From NCBI GenBank assembly GCA_031761405.1, contig JASEVX010000017.1, forward strand, positions 11,667,200 to 11,731,199: a DNA stretch of 64,000 nt. The letters are read 5' to 3'. Shown piece by piece: positions 1 to 10,454 of this stretch. A program made the position numbers and the translations under genes. Below the pieces are notes generated by a model. It had not been told where the DNA came from. It saw nothing but the letters and a program-made list of their open reading frames with translations, and ran no database searches. The stretch comes from Serripes groenlandicus (taxonomy: Eukaryota > Mollusca > Bivalvia > Cardiida > Cardiidae). Positions within the stretch are counted from its first letter, which is position 1. Every line of letters starts with the position of its first letter.

Positions 1-159
1 CAGTTATAAATTTAGTATTTATAGCCACTGAAATATTAGGAGAGTAGTCACTTCTGGTGGCCGTTGACTTGGACATAGAAGTTTGAGAAAGCCACAGTTT
101 GGCCGGTTTTGGGACTCGTTATAAACAAGTTGAAATGTATTACGAGTTGTAACTTTGTT

Positions 160-250
160 ACAATACCGTTTGCGACTATAAACATCACTATATAACCGTT
201 TGCGACTATATACATCACTACATATCGTTTGCGACAAAAACATCACTACA
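160..250. repeat. Short tandem repeat in P450 intron 1
   Basis: Four imperfect units built on CGTTTGCGACTATA and ACATCACTA, about 25 bases each, just downstream of the P450 exon 1 donor. Confidence 0.7.
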
Positions 251-270
251 TATCGTTTTATTGTACTCAC

Positions 271-822
271 CAATATTGACATCACGTTACATACCGATCC
301 CTTAGCTAGTTCTACTACTTCAAACCCTTGTTCCCCCGAGTGCTCTATCTCTTCTATTACTCGTTGGATTTCAGTTTTCATAATATTTTCAAATCGTGCA
401 ATACCATCACCATATACGTGAAGTCCTTTCGACAAAGCCTTTCTCAGGTCTCCATGCATCTTTCCCGGGTTTCTCAACGTAATATTTTTACGTTTACTTA
501 CAAGGTCAGCGATAAATATTGTAGGTCTGTATTTGAATACTTGCTTAAACCCTTCCCCACAAAACGCTTTATTCACTACGTCTGCGGAGTTCAACAACAT
601 ATTTGTAGTTCCGAATATCTTCATTTCATAAATACGACCATACTGGCGAGCTAACTCTGACAATTGCATGTGTATCTGACCTGGTTTTAATAGTAAAGCG
701 GAACCTACAATCGGATAGGCGTATGGTCCCGGAAGTCCTGATTTTCGTTGACCTGACGTGAAGTATGCATACAGTAATAACAGTCCGAGAATAATGAGAA
801 CTGCTGTTGTAAACCACTCCAT
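271..822 (-). CDS. Cytochrome P450, first coding exon (partial gene)
   Basis: 184 codons from ATG 822..820 to a GTGAGT donor at 270..265, phase 0. Residues ~6-22 form a hydrophobic membrane anchor. LPGPYAYPIVGS (30-41) is the proline-rich hinge of microsomal P450s. KMHGDLRKALSKGLH (121-135) fits helix C, and VCNVMSIL at the exon end fits the CN...S.VFG segment of CYP2-clan enzymes. The heme-binding FxxGxxxCxG loop would be in later exons beyond base 1. The reading frame extends 41 codons upstream, but that part does not resemble a P450, so the anchor-proximal Met is chosen. Likely an ER monooxygenase of the CYP2 clan (CYP2/CYP1/CYP17-like); substrate unknown. Confidence 0.85.
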
Positions 823-1190
823 CGTGTGTTTGTTACTGAAAGCAAATAGTTTAACATTTGTTTTATGTTTATACGGTAATAACAAAGAGAATGTCATAGA
901 TCCGAGATTTCTTAATCCACGCCCAGTGTCATGCTTCACAAACAAACCGACAAGTAATGGTTAAAAACTACCCGGTTCTCATGCATCACCTGGCTTTGGT
1001 TTGTGATGCAGAAACCACGTTCGAGTGTACCGGATAGAACTTATCGAATGTTTTGATTGGCTAAAATACTGCAATTTATTTGCATAATAAGTTATCGGCT
1101 CTATCAATTTTCACATGAACACCGGCTACATACGGATACTTTACTGACAGCTTGAGAATTGTCTGCTCTGATCTCAACACCATTTGGACA
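823..1190. other. Upstream flank of the P450 exon, nothing recognised
   Basis: Should hold the 5' UTR or promoter of the P450 if exon 1 is also the first transcribed exon. I see no clear TATA box or other strong motif. Confidence 0.3.
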
Positions 1191-1310
1191 AGTGCATGAG
1201 AAAAAGGTACAAGTTTGAATTTCTGAACAGTGCAGGTCTACATCATCTGGTCCACCTGCCCAGTCTTATCAAAACCTACACACGTTGACAGAATCTTCTA
1301 ACAAGCGTGG
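1190..1310. repeat. Dispersed repeat, related to 59745..59830
   Basis: Shares GTGCATGAGAAAAAGGTACAAG, then CATC..GTCCACCTGC(C/T)CAGTCT with the copy near 59.75 kb. Class unknown. Confidence 0.5.
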
Positions 1311-1620
1311 ATAAGTAATATGTGAACAGTGTAGATCTGGATCTAAACTGTTTACGAAAGCCAGCTTGGACAGTTTTCCCATACACGGGCTCATTCAAGT
1401 TAGAACACAGTCAGTTACCATAAAATGAACAATATTTGCCTAACAGTGAGAACGAGAGTTGAATTGTATGGTGAACGCCCTCATACAAGATTAAAAATAC
1501 TTCATCCCCGGTGCCAGTTGGTTTAACAATAGGTCCATTGGTGTTCACTACTTCGATAATGGGGTAAAGAAAAGAGTATTGACAGCTAATTGTGTTTTGT
1601 TTCATGTACATTCGATTATG

Positions 1621-1848
1621 GACCTTTTCCCTCATACGACAATTCTGCAGCAGACGACTTTGAACGTATTTTGTTAAAACATAGAAAATCTCCATACGTG
1701 AATGGATAACCTATGATAAAAAGTGGAAAACATTGTGGCAAAAGGGGAAATTGCACGTTTTGTGCAATTTCTTCTTTTATTACTATGTTTTCAAAAAGCC
1801 GTCTGCTGCAGAGGTGTCAGAAAGCGTCTATATGAGGGAAAGGGTTAA
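1621..1848 (+). mobile_element. TTAA palindromic MITE, type A
   Basis: Reference description for the family. Ends TTAACCCTTTCC / GGAAAGGGTTAA. Inside are a CTGCAGCAGACGACTTTGAA block, then GAAAACATTGTGGCAAAAGG and its complement around a central palindrome (GAGAAATTGC..GCAATTTCTC), then CTGCAGAGGCGTCAGAAAGC. Typical full length is 230 bases including both TTAA. Type A has TCATACGACAATT and TATATGAGGG near its ends; type B has CACATACAACAAATCTG and CAGGTGGG. '+' means the ACGACAATT/ACAACAAAT end is on the left. TTAA target plus CCCTTT ends suggest a piggyBac-type non-autonomous element. In this copy the left TTAA is mutated. Confidence 0.8.
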
Positions 1849-1908
1849 AGGCTATATACTCATGTACGTATGTGATAAGTGCAGCTGTTTTCAAGACGCG
1901 TGGTAAGA

Positions 1909-2022
1909 TACAAGGGAACCCTTGATAGCTCTTTCTGGAAAGACCAGCTGGTTCATTTACATGCTGTATGTATGGCATCGATACACGTCAGACAGGCTTT
2001 TTTCTCGGAAAGGGGCCAGTAC
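1909..2022 (-). mobile_element. SINE-like repeat fragment
   Basis: Matches, in reverse, the repeat at 25622..25817 (GATACAAGGG, TAGCTCTTTC, TGGTTC.TTTACATG, GATACA). Confidence 0.5.
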
Positions 2023-2048
2023 GTGATTTCTAGAAGAATGGGCCATGA

Positions 2049-2253
2049 TTTAACCCACATACAGACGCCTCTGCAGCAGACGAGTTTTAAAAGCATTGCG
2101 TCAAAAGGAGAAATTGCTCATAATTTGCAACCTTTTTATTCAACTGAAATTGGTGATGATATATAAGTGTAATTATTTAAAAAGATTCTCTATTTTGCCA
2201 AGATGGTTTTAAAGTCGTTTGCTTCATATGTGTTGCATGTGGGATAGGGTTAA
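2049..2253 (-). mobile_element. TTAA MITE, degenerate
   Basis: Both TTAA ends present; the centre is eroded but GGAGAAATTGCTCAT and the right-hand ATGTGGGATAGGGTTAA are clear. Confidence 0.6.
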
Positions 2254-3387
2254 ATCATCTCAGAAATGTCCCGAGTATCCAGATCTCTGCAGCACCGGGT
2301 AAACTCTTGCCACGTCAAGAAATGTACACAAAGATTTAACATCGATTTGCAGATGGATCTTGCTACCCATTGATCGGAAATGTTGTTTATAAAGTCTTGT
2401 AAAGCACACTAAGAAAATGTTGTTAAATTGTGCATTTCAACATAAGGGTCAACATCCATGCAGGGACGTATATCTTATCCACCATCCTGATCCATGTATA
2501 TAGCATGGATATCCTACCGTACTTAAGTACTAAAGAAACGATGTAAACCAGCAGCTAGATTGAGCTGAAAAGCAACCGAGATCATGGTCTAGATATAGAC
2601 AGTGAGTTTTGCTCAAGGAACACTAACCTAAAACTCGGAAGAAACTTCCGATAATTTAAGTTAATTTCAATAACATGGATGCATATGGTCAAAGGGAAGC
2701 AATTCATTTTACATAGGCGACCATTATAGCATTATGGGTTAGGGTTCTTTCCCAGCAATCAAAATAAGCCACAAACCTGTATTAAATTAAAGTCCAATCT
2801 TATATCTACCATAAAAGCACCAAAAACTTAAAGGTTAACGTTCCCTTTTTTTTAGCTATGACGTCAAATCATAGGTCACCATTATCCCGCACTGAAATTT
2901 GCTTTAAATTTCAGAAAATACAGGATGTTCTAAACATGGCTCTGAATGTGTCAATATAGTCAAAAGTAAACCAGGGTTTGGTTACAAATCACTTACAGGC
3001 AAATATAGTTTTCGAAAAACACTTTCAACTTTCAGCTAAATCATTATTGTCCAATGGGAGACAATTTCAGTCTTATATATTTATTCGAAATTGTCTGCAG
3101 CCGACTTTGAAAACATCTGAGCTAAAATATGGAAAATCCTTATTGCGCGGGTGCATATATTCGTTGTGTTTAGAACTACCACTGGTGCAATGCACTTGCA
3201 CATGCGCCGTGTTAATCGCGAATGCGCCGTATTTTACAGTCGGCTCTCGGATATTTCCATAGCAGTTCGTCACTAGACTGGTTCTCGTTCGAGTTTGCAA
3301 TAGAAGATTAAGATCAGTGAACCAGTCTATTTATATGCAAGTAGTTTTTTTTATAATTAAGATGTAAATTAAAACCACAGTGTAACG
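2254..3387. other. Mostly unassigned DNA
   Basis: Apart from a small MITE scrap at 3088..3142 and a CRE-like TGACGTCA at 2859..2866, I see no gene or repeat structure here. Confidence 0.3.
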
Positions 3388-3488
3388 TGTACCGGCGTTA
3401 AGCCATCGCGGGTCACCCATTCAGGCACTAACCGTGATGAACGTTGCTTAACTTTACGAAAAGGTCAACCACTCTACCAACATCGCTA
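3388..3488 (-). ncRNA. 5S rRNA-like sequence (pseudogene or 5S-headed SINE)
   Basis: On the minus strand AAGTTAAGCAACG (3444..3456 region) is followed by GGTTAGTGCCTGAATGGGTGACC (3411..3433). These match the internal box A and box C of 5S rRNA. The 5' part is diverged and carries a tRNA A-box-like GGTAGAGTGGTT. A full functional 5S gene is unlikely because the 5' arm does not pair with the 3' arm. Confidence 0.55.
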
Positions 3489-3867
3489 TAAAAGCTGGCT
3501 GTAAAAGTGATATGTATACCTATATCTCGTTACCGTTACATTTCTCCCTCTTTTCTCTTGACTTCGACCCGAAGTCACACAACTGAACACAAGCAGTATA
3601 CCAGAGCGGAGTATATGTAACATCACTGGGAACCACCGGGGGTTTAATAACAGGAAAATAGGTGATTCGGTCACGTTATATTACACATGTGAAATATAAA
3701 GAAATACGTAATGGGTATATTAGATCGGATACAACCATTGTCATGTGGTAAAAATGTATTTATATGTCTCTGGCTATACAAGAATGAAAACTTTTGTTGA
3801 AGATTTTAAAATATTTAATCTTTGCTCGTTCCCAATGATCCCAATTAACCTGCACTAAAGCTATAAA
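3489..3867. other. Unassigned spacer
   Basis: No convincing gene, hairpin or repeat seen. Confidence 0.3.
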
Positions 3868-5375
3868 CAAGAGGGCCTTGAGGCCCTGGAATCGCTCACC
3901 TGAGAATGGGCTATTTAAGACTTAATTCTTTCAGCGTCAATGGCAATATCATCAAGACAAACTTTCTGACAAATGTCAAGCTGCTCAAGTAAAAAATGCA
4001 AACCTCTATAGTGTTAACTAGATTGTTCTACAATTTGGCCTAGTGACCTAGTTGTTGCTTTCAGAGTGTTAACAAGATTTTCCTTAAATTTGGCCTAGTG
4101 ACCTAGTATTTGACTGGACATGATTCATATTTGACCTTGGACTAGATATCATCAAGACAAACTTTCTGAAAAAGTTTCAACATGCTCAAGGTTAAAATCT
4201 GGCTTCCAGAGTGTTAACAAGATTTTCCTTCAATTTGGCCTAGTGACCTAGTGTTCGGACAGACATGACCTATATTCGAACTTGGCCTAGATATCACTAA
4301 GACAAACATTCTGACAAAGTTTCAACATGCTCAAGCCAAAAATGCGGCTTCCAGAGTGTTAACAAGATTTTCATTAAATTTGGCCTAGTCTAGTTTTTGA
4401 CCTTGGTCTAGATTTGATGGAGATATATGTTCTGATAAACTTTCATGAAGATTGGATGCAAAATGTTGCCTCTAGAGTATTAACAAGCAAATGTTGACCT
4501 AGTTTTTGACCCAGCATGACCCATATTCGAACTTGGCCTAGATATCATTCAGCTAAACATTCTGACCAAATTTCAAGCTGCTGTAGCAAAACATGCGGCT
4601 TCTACAGAGTTAACAAGATTTTCCCTCAATTTGGGCTAGTGACCTAGTTTCTGACCCAATATGACCCATATTTAAACTTGACCTACATATCATCAAGACA
4701 AACATTCTGATAAAGTTTCAACATGCTCAAGTTGAAAATGTGGCATCTAGAGTGTTAACAATATTACCCTTCAATTTGGCCTAGTGACCTAGTTTTTGAC
4801 CCGGCATGACCCGTATTCGAACTGGACGTAGATATCATTCAGCTCAACATTCTGACTAAATTTCAAGCTGTTGAAGCAAAATATGCAGCTTCTACAGTGT
4901 TAACAAGATTTCCCTTCAATTTGGCCTAGTGACCTAGTTTTTTTGACCCAGCATGACCCATATTCGAACTTGGCCTAGATATCATTCAGCTCAACATTCT
5001 GACTAAATTTCAAGCTGCTGAAGCAGTGTTAACAAGATTTCCCTTCAATATTCGAACTTGACCTAGATATTTTAAAGACAAACATTCTGATAAAGTTTCA
5101 ACATGCTCAAGTTGAAAATGTGGCCTCCAGAGTGTTAACAAGATTTCGCTTCAATTTGACCTAGTGACCTCGTTTTTGACCTCATATGGCCCAGTTTCGA
5201 ACTTGTCCAAGATTTGATGGAGATGAATGTTCTGATACACTTTCATGAAGATTGGATGCAAAATGTAGCCTGTAGAGTGTTAAAAAGCTGAAATGTTGAC
5301 AATGCACAACGGACGGACGCCAGACAAAATGTGATCACAATAGCTCACCTTGCACTTCGTGCATAGGTGAGCTAA
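3868..5375 (+). mobile_element. CAAGAG..CTAA element i, tandem-monomer (pearl-like)
   Basis: Starts CAAGAG plus hairpin AGGGCCTTGAGGCCCT, then X = GCTCACCT. The body is about eight imperfect 150-190 base monomers (TTTGGCCTAGTGACCTAG, AGTGTTAACAAGATTT). Near the 3' end are GGACGGACGCCAGACAAAA and hairpin GCTCACCT..AGGTGAGC followed by CTAA. Non-coding. Confidence 0.75.
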
Positions 5376-5575
5376 AAAACAAGTAGCATTCAAATGATAA
5401 AAGGGTAAACCTGTTAGACAAGGAATTTAATAACATGTCACTCAAAGGTTACTTTCTGTCAAATTATTTCAATATTGAACAGGTAGTTTCCGATGATTTT
5501 TACACAGGTAGGTATCTAAGGTTCGTTGAGTGCCATGACATCAAGGTACCTGGTATAATGTTACCCAAGGAAAAT

Positions 5576-5866
5576 GTTTGTGAAACTATTTGGACAACAC
5601 GATGGAAGTCCGATGGGCACTAAATGGTCGCAATAGATCACCTGGATTATTTTGTGCTCAGGCATGCTAAACTAATTGCATAGTCTTTACTACAACATAT
5701 ACAACATCATGTAAATTGTTTGTGAAACTATTTGGACAACACGATGAGAGTTGGATGAACACTAAATGGTCGCAATAGATCACCTGGATTATTTTGTGCT
5801 CAGGCATGCTAAACTAATTGCATAGTCTTTACTACAACATACATTGTATACAACATCATGTAAAAT
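5576..5866. repeat. Tandem duplication, two ~145 base units
   Basis: Units at 5576..5716 and 5717..5866, both with GTTTGTGAAACTATTTGG and GGTCGCAATAGATCACC. Nearly identical, so recent. Confidence 0.85.
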
Positions 5867-5888
5867 CGTTCATTTTAACTTTGTCTCA

Positions 5889-5928
5889 TTTAAACCAGGG
5901 ACGTAGATGTCTACGTCCCTGTTTAAAC
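5889..5928. mobile_element. 26 bp perfect palindrome with 7 bp target duplication
   Basis: Palindrome 5896..5921, arms CAGGGACGTAGA/TCTACGTCCCTG with a 2 base centre, flanked by TTTAAAC at 5889..5895 and 5922..5928. Confidence 0.75.
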
Positions 5929-6085
5929 CAAAGGGATTCAGCACATACACACATATTATAGATAACAAGAGCATGCAGTGGAACGCAGTCATGTGTCTCG
6001 TGGGAAACTGGCTGGAAAAACAGACAATGGGGAAAAAATCACTAAGTGTCTCTCTGTTTTACAGTCAGGCAACACACACGACTCT

Positions 6086-6316
6086 AACTCTTTCCCACAT
6101 ACAACAATTCTGCAGCAGACGACCTTGAAAACATAGTGACAAAAACCTAAAGAAATCTCCTTAAAAGATAGCTTAATTGTTAAATAAAGTTGAAAACATT
6201 GTGGACAAAGGAGAAATTGCTCATCATGAGCAATTTCACCTTTGGCCACAATGAGGTTTTTTATAAGTCGTCTGCTGCTTTTGCGTAAAAATATGTCTGC
6301 AGGTGGGAAAGGGATA
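6086..6316 (+). mobile_element. TTAA MITE, type B variant
   Basis: Same sub-variant as 42328..42524 (GAAAACATAGTGACAAAAACCT in the left arm). Ends eroded to TAACTC.. and ..GGGATAAT. Confidence 0.7.
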
Positions 6317-6439
6317 ATCTAACACAAACTGTTTCACACTACCCTAACTCTGGTCATAAGGCCTTTGCCAGAGAATTTCAATTTGCAGATTCGGTCAGTA
6401 CTCATTAGATTGGAACCTGTTATTGAATTAGACTTATGT

Positions 6440-6896
6440 TTAACCCTTTCCAAGATACAGCAAATCTGCAGCAGACGACTTTGAAAACATACCCAAAATC
6501 TTTTTGAAAACTACCCTTAACCCTTACCCTCATATAGACGCTTTCTGACGCCTCTGCAGCAGACAGCTTTTTGAAAACATAGTGACAAAAGAAGAAATTG
6601 CTCAAAACAAGCAATTTCTCCTTTTGCCACAATGTTTTCCACTTTTAGTCATAGGTTATCCATTCAATTGTAGAGATTTTCTATTTTTTGACAAAATATG
6701 TTCAAAGTCGTCTGCTGCAGAATTGTCATATGAGGGAACAGGTTAAGTGAAAGAACAATAATTTAATAGAGTTGAAAACATGGTGACAAAAGGAGAAATT
6801 GCTTGTTTTGAGCAATTTCTTCTTTTGACGCCATGTTTCCAAAAGGCTGTCTGCTGCAGAGGTGTCTGAAAGTGTCTATATGAGGGAAATGGTTAA
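6440..6896 (+). mobile_element. TTAA MITE type B, split by a nested copy
   Basis: Left part 6440..6520, right part 6743..6896. The interruption falls at the internal TTAA of the CTC(C/T)TTAAATGAAAG segment found in intact copies. Confidence 0.85.
6517..6746 (-). mobile_element. TTAA MITE type A, nested in 6440..6896
   Basis: Exactly 230 bases from TTAA to TTAA. TTAA occurs on both sides of the insert and once in uninterrupted relatives. Confidence 0.88.
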
Positions 6897-7449
6897 CAAA
6901 TTTTGTTCTTGAGCTGAATCCCTGTGATTTAAACTGAAAGTAAACATGTATAAAACAAGCATTCAACTACATGTAAATATTAGTGTTTGTCAACTTTTTA
7001 TAAAAACACATATAATCATTATAGCTTTAATTATTTCATTTATTCAAATTAATGGCGAGGCCATTTATTTTCAATTGCAACTTACACAAAGCTTCATTAA
7101 CAATATATAATCCTTGTATTTTGTGTCTTATCACAGTTGAAAAATACATCAACATAATTATAGGTTTTTTATAAAAAATAAACACAAGTCAACACATCAC
7201 TTACCCAACATCAGATCAAGTTTGTAAATTTGTTCATACATGTATATTTATATTACTATAATAACATTAACTTTTTTGTATTATGGAATCAGTCCAGTGG
7301 TCTCAGAGGAGAAGATTGCAACAAAGACACATAACATGAACTATCCCCTGGTTTTTAACTTGTCTGCCGCAGATTTGATGGAAATGTTTTTTATTATAAT
7401 CATAACCAAGATAAAAAACATCTAGGCATAAATATAGTAACCTTAAATA
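6897..7449. other. Unassigned AT-rich spacer
   Basis: A scrap resembling the MITE right arm (CTGCCGCAGATTTGATG, ~7355) is the only recognisable piece. Confidence 0.3.
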
Positions 7450-7599
7450 AATGATAGTATTATCATTGAACACAGTTGAAAACATTGTGGCACAGGGAGA
7501 AATTGGCCATCATGAGCAATTCCTCATTTTGCAACATTGTTTTCAGACGTTGTATGCTACAGATGCGTCAAAATGTGTCTGTAAGTCAGAAATGGTTAA
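7450..7599 (+). mobile_element. TTAA MITE, right two-thirds
   Basis: GTTGAAAACATTGTGGCACAGGGAGAAATT through AAATGGTTAA; left arm missing. Confidence 0.6.
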
Positions 7600-7790
7600 C
7601 AGGTGCTTCCATAATTATGGAAATGTCTTTTCTTAGAATTAATAAAGAATAACTAAATAATATTTACTATTAAGATTAATATAATCAGGCCTAACTTGGT
7701 CTATGTTGTTCTCAAATGGATGAGTTCAGGCAAAACAGGTGTAACAACATTTTGAAAAAGTAGCTGTTACAACAGTTTTGTGCAAAGCTC

Positions 7791-8020
7791 TTAACCCTTT
7801 CCCTCATACAGCAATTCTGCAGCAGATGACTTTGAATGTATTTTGTCAAAAAATAGAAAATCTCCTTAATTGAATGGATAACCTATGACAAAAAGTGGAA
7901 AACATTGTGGCAAAAGGAGAAATTGCATGTTTTGTGCAATTTCTTCTTTTGACACTATGTTTTCAAAAAGCCGTCTGCTGCAGAGGCGTCAGAAAGCGTC
8001 TATATGAGGTAATGGGTTAA
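7791..8020 (+). mobile_element. TTAA MITE type A, full length
   Basis: 230 bases, both TTAA ends intact. Confidence 0.88.
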
Positions 8021-8028
8021 CATGCTAA

Positions 8029-8257
8029 TTAAGACTTTCTCACATACATCACATCTGCGGCAGGAAACTTTTAAAACATCTAGGGCAAAATATGATAATT
8101 CTGAGTAAATGAAAGTTTAATTATTGAATAAAGTTGAGAACATTCTGGCAATAGGAGAAATTGTTGATCATGGGCATTTTCTCCTTTTGTAGTAGTGTTT
8201 TAAGAAGTTCTTCTGCTACCGCTGCACCAATATGGGTCTATACGTTGAAAAGGGTTA
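8029..8257 (+). mobile_element. TTAA MITE type B, old copy
   Basis: Full length but diverged (AAGACTTTCTCACATACATC at left, GTTGAAAAGGGTTAG at right). Lies 8 bases after the previous copy. Confidence 0.65.
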
Positions 8258-8500
8258 GATCTGTGCGTAGATGGCTGAGAAAATATTGTTTAAAGTCATA
8301 TTTAGCTGAGTAAAGGATAGCAGGTTTGTTAACATATTATTGACTTTGTCACAAAACACTATTGCGTGTAAATCCGGTATTAAAGTTTACATCATGTAGC
8401 TGATATCAGTATGTATTTGAGAAGAAGAAAATATTCTCCTATTTAAAAATATTCAAATGAACACATTTGTTGCCTACCAATAACCAGTTACATATAACTA

Positions 8501-8728
8501 TTAACCCTTTCCAACATAAAACAAATCTGCAGCAGACAACTTTGAAAACATTTATTTAATAATATGGAAACTCTCTTCAAATTGAAGAACAATTACTGAA
8601 TAAAGTTAAACAAAATTGCCAAAATGAGAAATTGCTCATTATGAGCAATTTCTCCTTTTTTCACAATGTTCTTAAAAGTTGTCTGCTGCAGAGGCATCAA
8701 AAGACAACAGTAAGTGGGAAAGGGTTGA
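8501..8728 (+). mobile_element. TTAA MITE type B
   Basis: Clear centre GAGAAATTGCTCATTATGAG; right TTAA changed to TTGA. Confidence 0.8.
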
Positions 8729-8793
8729 GACAATGTATGCCTGGTGGACAAACAACAAAGTTAGCCCTTAGCACCAAGGCAGGCAACACAAAA

Positions 8794-8990
8794 CACTAGA
8801 TAAGAGGGAAGAGAACAGCTCTTTTCCCCACAATATTTCTCTTACTATTGAACCAAATCCTATGATGTGGCTACTCAAAAGAACCGTCTCACCGAGACGA
8901 ATCTTTTGAGTACCCACAAGATAGGGTTTGAATGTGAAATAAGGATTTTAGAACATAGAACATAGAAAATGCCCCTTATCTAGAGCTCTG
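8794..8990. mobile_element. CAGAG-terminal palindromic MITE, copy a
   Basis: Ends CTAGATAAG / CTTATCTAGAGCTCTG; centre is a ~72 base hairpin (CCTATG.TGTG..TACTCAAAAG / CTTTTGAGTACCCACA..ATAGGGTTT). Other copies: 12383, 15815, 16469, 29558, 55516, 56925. Confidence 0.75.
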
Positions 8991-9029
8991 AAAAACACAG
9001 ATATAAATGACAACAGGATTAGATAAATA

Positions 9030-9256
9030 CTAGAATTTTTGACAGAAAAGGGGCAATAACTCTGATATCAAAATATTTGGATTATCCCCCTTTTGTGAAC
9101 CAATCACACACATTGATATAAACAATTGTCAGAAGTTTCAATGTTATCCTTTGAATAGAAAAAAAGTTATTTGAAAACGTGACGAAAAAGTGTGACAGAC
9201 AGACAGACAAAAAAAAAAGGAATCCCTAAGTGCCTACCATGCTACGCAGGTGACAC
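9030..9256 (+). mobile_element. CTAGAA element ix-a (pearl-like, single monomer)
   Basis: CTAGAATTTTTGACAGAAAAGG.. monomer, (GACA)n, then CGCAGGTGACAC, the complement of GTGTCACCTGCG at the 5' end of copy ix-b (26508). Confidence 0.65.
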
Positions 9257-9446
9257 AAAAACTCTTTTTGTATATTTACAATTACATATACATATCATAT
9301 ATCACTAACAACTTAAGGACTAGAAAGTCTACATCAACTACTTTATTAACATGATGATTGTGTAAATAGAGATTATCCATTTCATTGCAAGTCTATAACA
9401 TCAACCCATGACCTGATCTAAGACCTGCGTTATAGAGGATTATTGT

Positions 9447-9669
9447 TTAACCCTTTCCCACATACAACAATTCTGCAGCAGATGACATTTGAAATATTAG
9501 GTAAAATTTGGAAACTCTCTGTAAGGGAAACTTAAGTTACTGAAAAGAGTTCAAAACATTGTGGCAAAAGGAGCAGTTGGTTGTTTTGAGCAATTTCTCC
9601 TTTTGCCATAATGTTTTCAAAAGTCTCTGGAGAGTAGTCAGAAAGCGTCTGTATGTGGAAAAGGGTTTA
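9447..9669 (+). mobile_element. TTAA MITE type B
   Basis: Left TTAACCCTTTCCCACATAC intact, right end AAAAGGGTTTAT. Confidence 0.8.
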
Positions 9670-9809
9670 TACAGAGAGAGGCATTAAAGGTCAATACATG
9701 TATAGCTTTTTGGTGTTCACTTTGGGAAATATATCTTAATGAAACATCTTAACAAACAAGGTCCTGTTTTTACAAGTGTAATCAGAAGAAATTATCGCTT
9801 TATAAGAAA

Positions 9810-9989
9810 TTAACCCTTTCCCGCATATAGACGCTTTCTGACGCCTTTGCAGCAGACAACTTTTAAAAAACATTGCAACAAAAGGAGAAATTGCTCAAAA
9901 CAAGCAATTTCTCCTTTTGTCACTATGTTTTCAAAAAATCGTCTGCTGCAGAGGCATCAGAAAGCGTCTTTAAGAGGGAAAAGAGTTAA
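9810..9989. mobile_element. Symmetric fold-back form of the TTAA MITE
   Basis: 180 bases. Both halves are the GACGCTTTCTGACGCC..GGCATCAGAAAGCGTC half, so the whole unit is one near-perfect palindrome rather than a half-and-half element. Confidence 0.8.
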
Positions 9990-10129
9990 GAAATACTTAA
10001 AGCCACTTCAGTAAAAGCCACAGTCTCTAAATAAAATATATATCTAACATGACTACATCAAACCTTATCTAAAAAGACATGAAGGCAGAACATCTTTGAA
10101 TATCATAAAATAATTTAACATTTTCAAAC

Positions 10130-10283
10130 AAAAGACTTCAACATTAAAGTATAATTATTGAATTTATTTATAAAGTTGAAAACATTGCGGCAACAGGAGA
10201 ATTCTCCTTTTGCCACAATGTCATCCGAGTCATCTGCTGCATCTGTATCCACATAAATTTGTCTGAATGTGAGAACGGTTCAA
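10130..10283 (+). mobile_element. Degenerate TTAA MITE forming the POGLUT2/3 3' UTR
   Basis: TATAATTATTGAATTTATTTATAAAG..GTTGAAAACATTGCGGCAA..TTTTGCCACAATGT..CATCTGCTGC..GAACGGTTCAA. Runs to within 10 bases of the stop codon. Confidence 0.65.
10163..10168 (-). promoter_or_regulatory. Candidate poly(A) signal for POGLUT2/3, inside a MITE
   Basis: AATAAA on the minus strand, 125 bases after the stop. It lies within a degenerate TTAA MITE (about 10130-10283). Position is reasonable; usage is inferred, and no downstream GU-rich element was evaluated. Confidence 0.4.
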
Positions 10284-10292
10284 TAGGTGTGG

Positions 10293-10454
10293 TTAAAGCT
10301 CATCATTCAGTCTTGGTTTCTTCTTTTCTTTCTTGTTTGTTTTCGTCTTGGTATGTTTACAGTCACACTTTGAGTTATACTCATCTGGTTGATTCACCAG
10401 CTCCCACGTGTCATCGGGCGGTGAAGGTTTAGACTTTAATTTAGTGGAATATTT
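10293..10454 (-). CDS. POGLUT2/3: POGLUT2/3 exon 9: basic tail, NDEL ER-retrieval signal and stop
   Basis: Residues 465-517 and TAA at 10295..10293. Has CDCKH and a lysine-rich stretch ([11 protein letters not shown]) before the last four residues NDEL, a KDEL-type retrieval signal as expected for this family (vertebrate forms end in KDEL-like signals). Acceptor ATTTCAG; a full TTAA MITE begins 25 bases upstream of it. The stop is followed within about 10 bases by another degenerate MITE. Confidence 0.9.
   Translation of the reverse strand, partial: KYSTKLKSKPSPPDDTWELVNQPDEYNSKCDCKHTKTKTNKKEKKKPRLNDEL

Noticed and set aside
200..654. Plus-strand ORFs overlapping the P450 exon
   Set aside because: Antisense shadows of a recognised coding exon.
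2460..2525. CAGGGACGTATAT, resembling an end of the micro-palindromes
   Set aside because: No inverted partner or flanking duplication found nearby.
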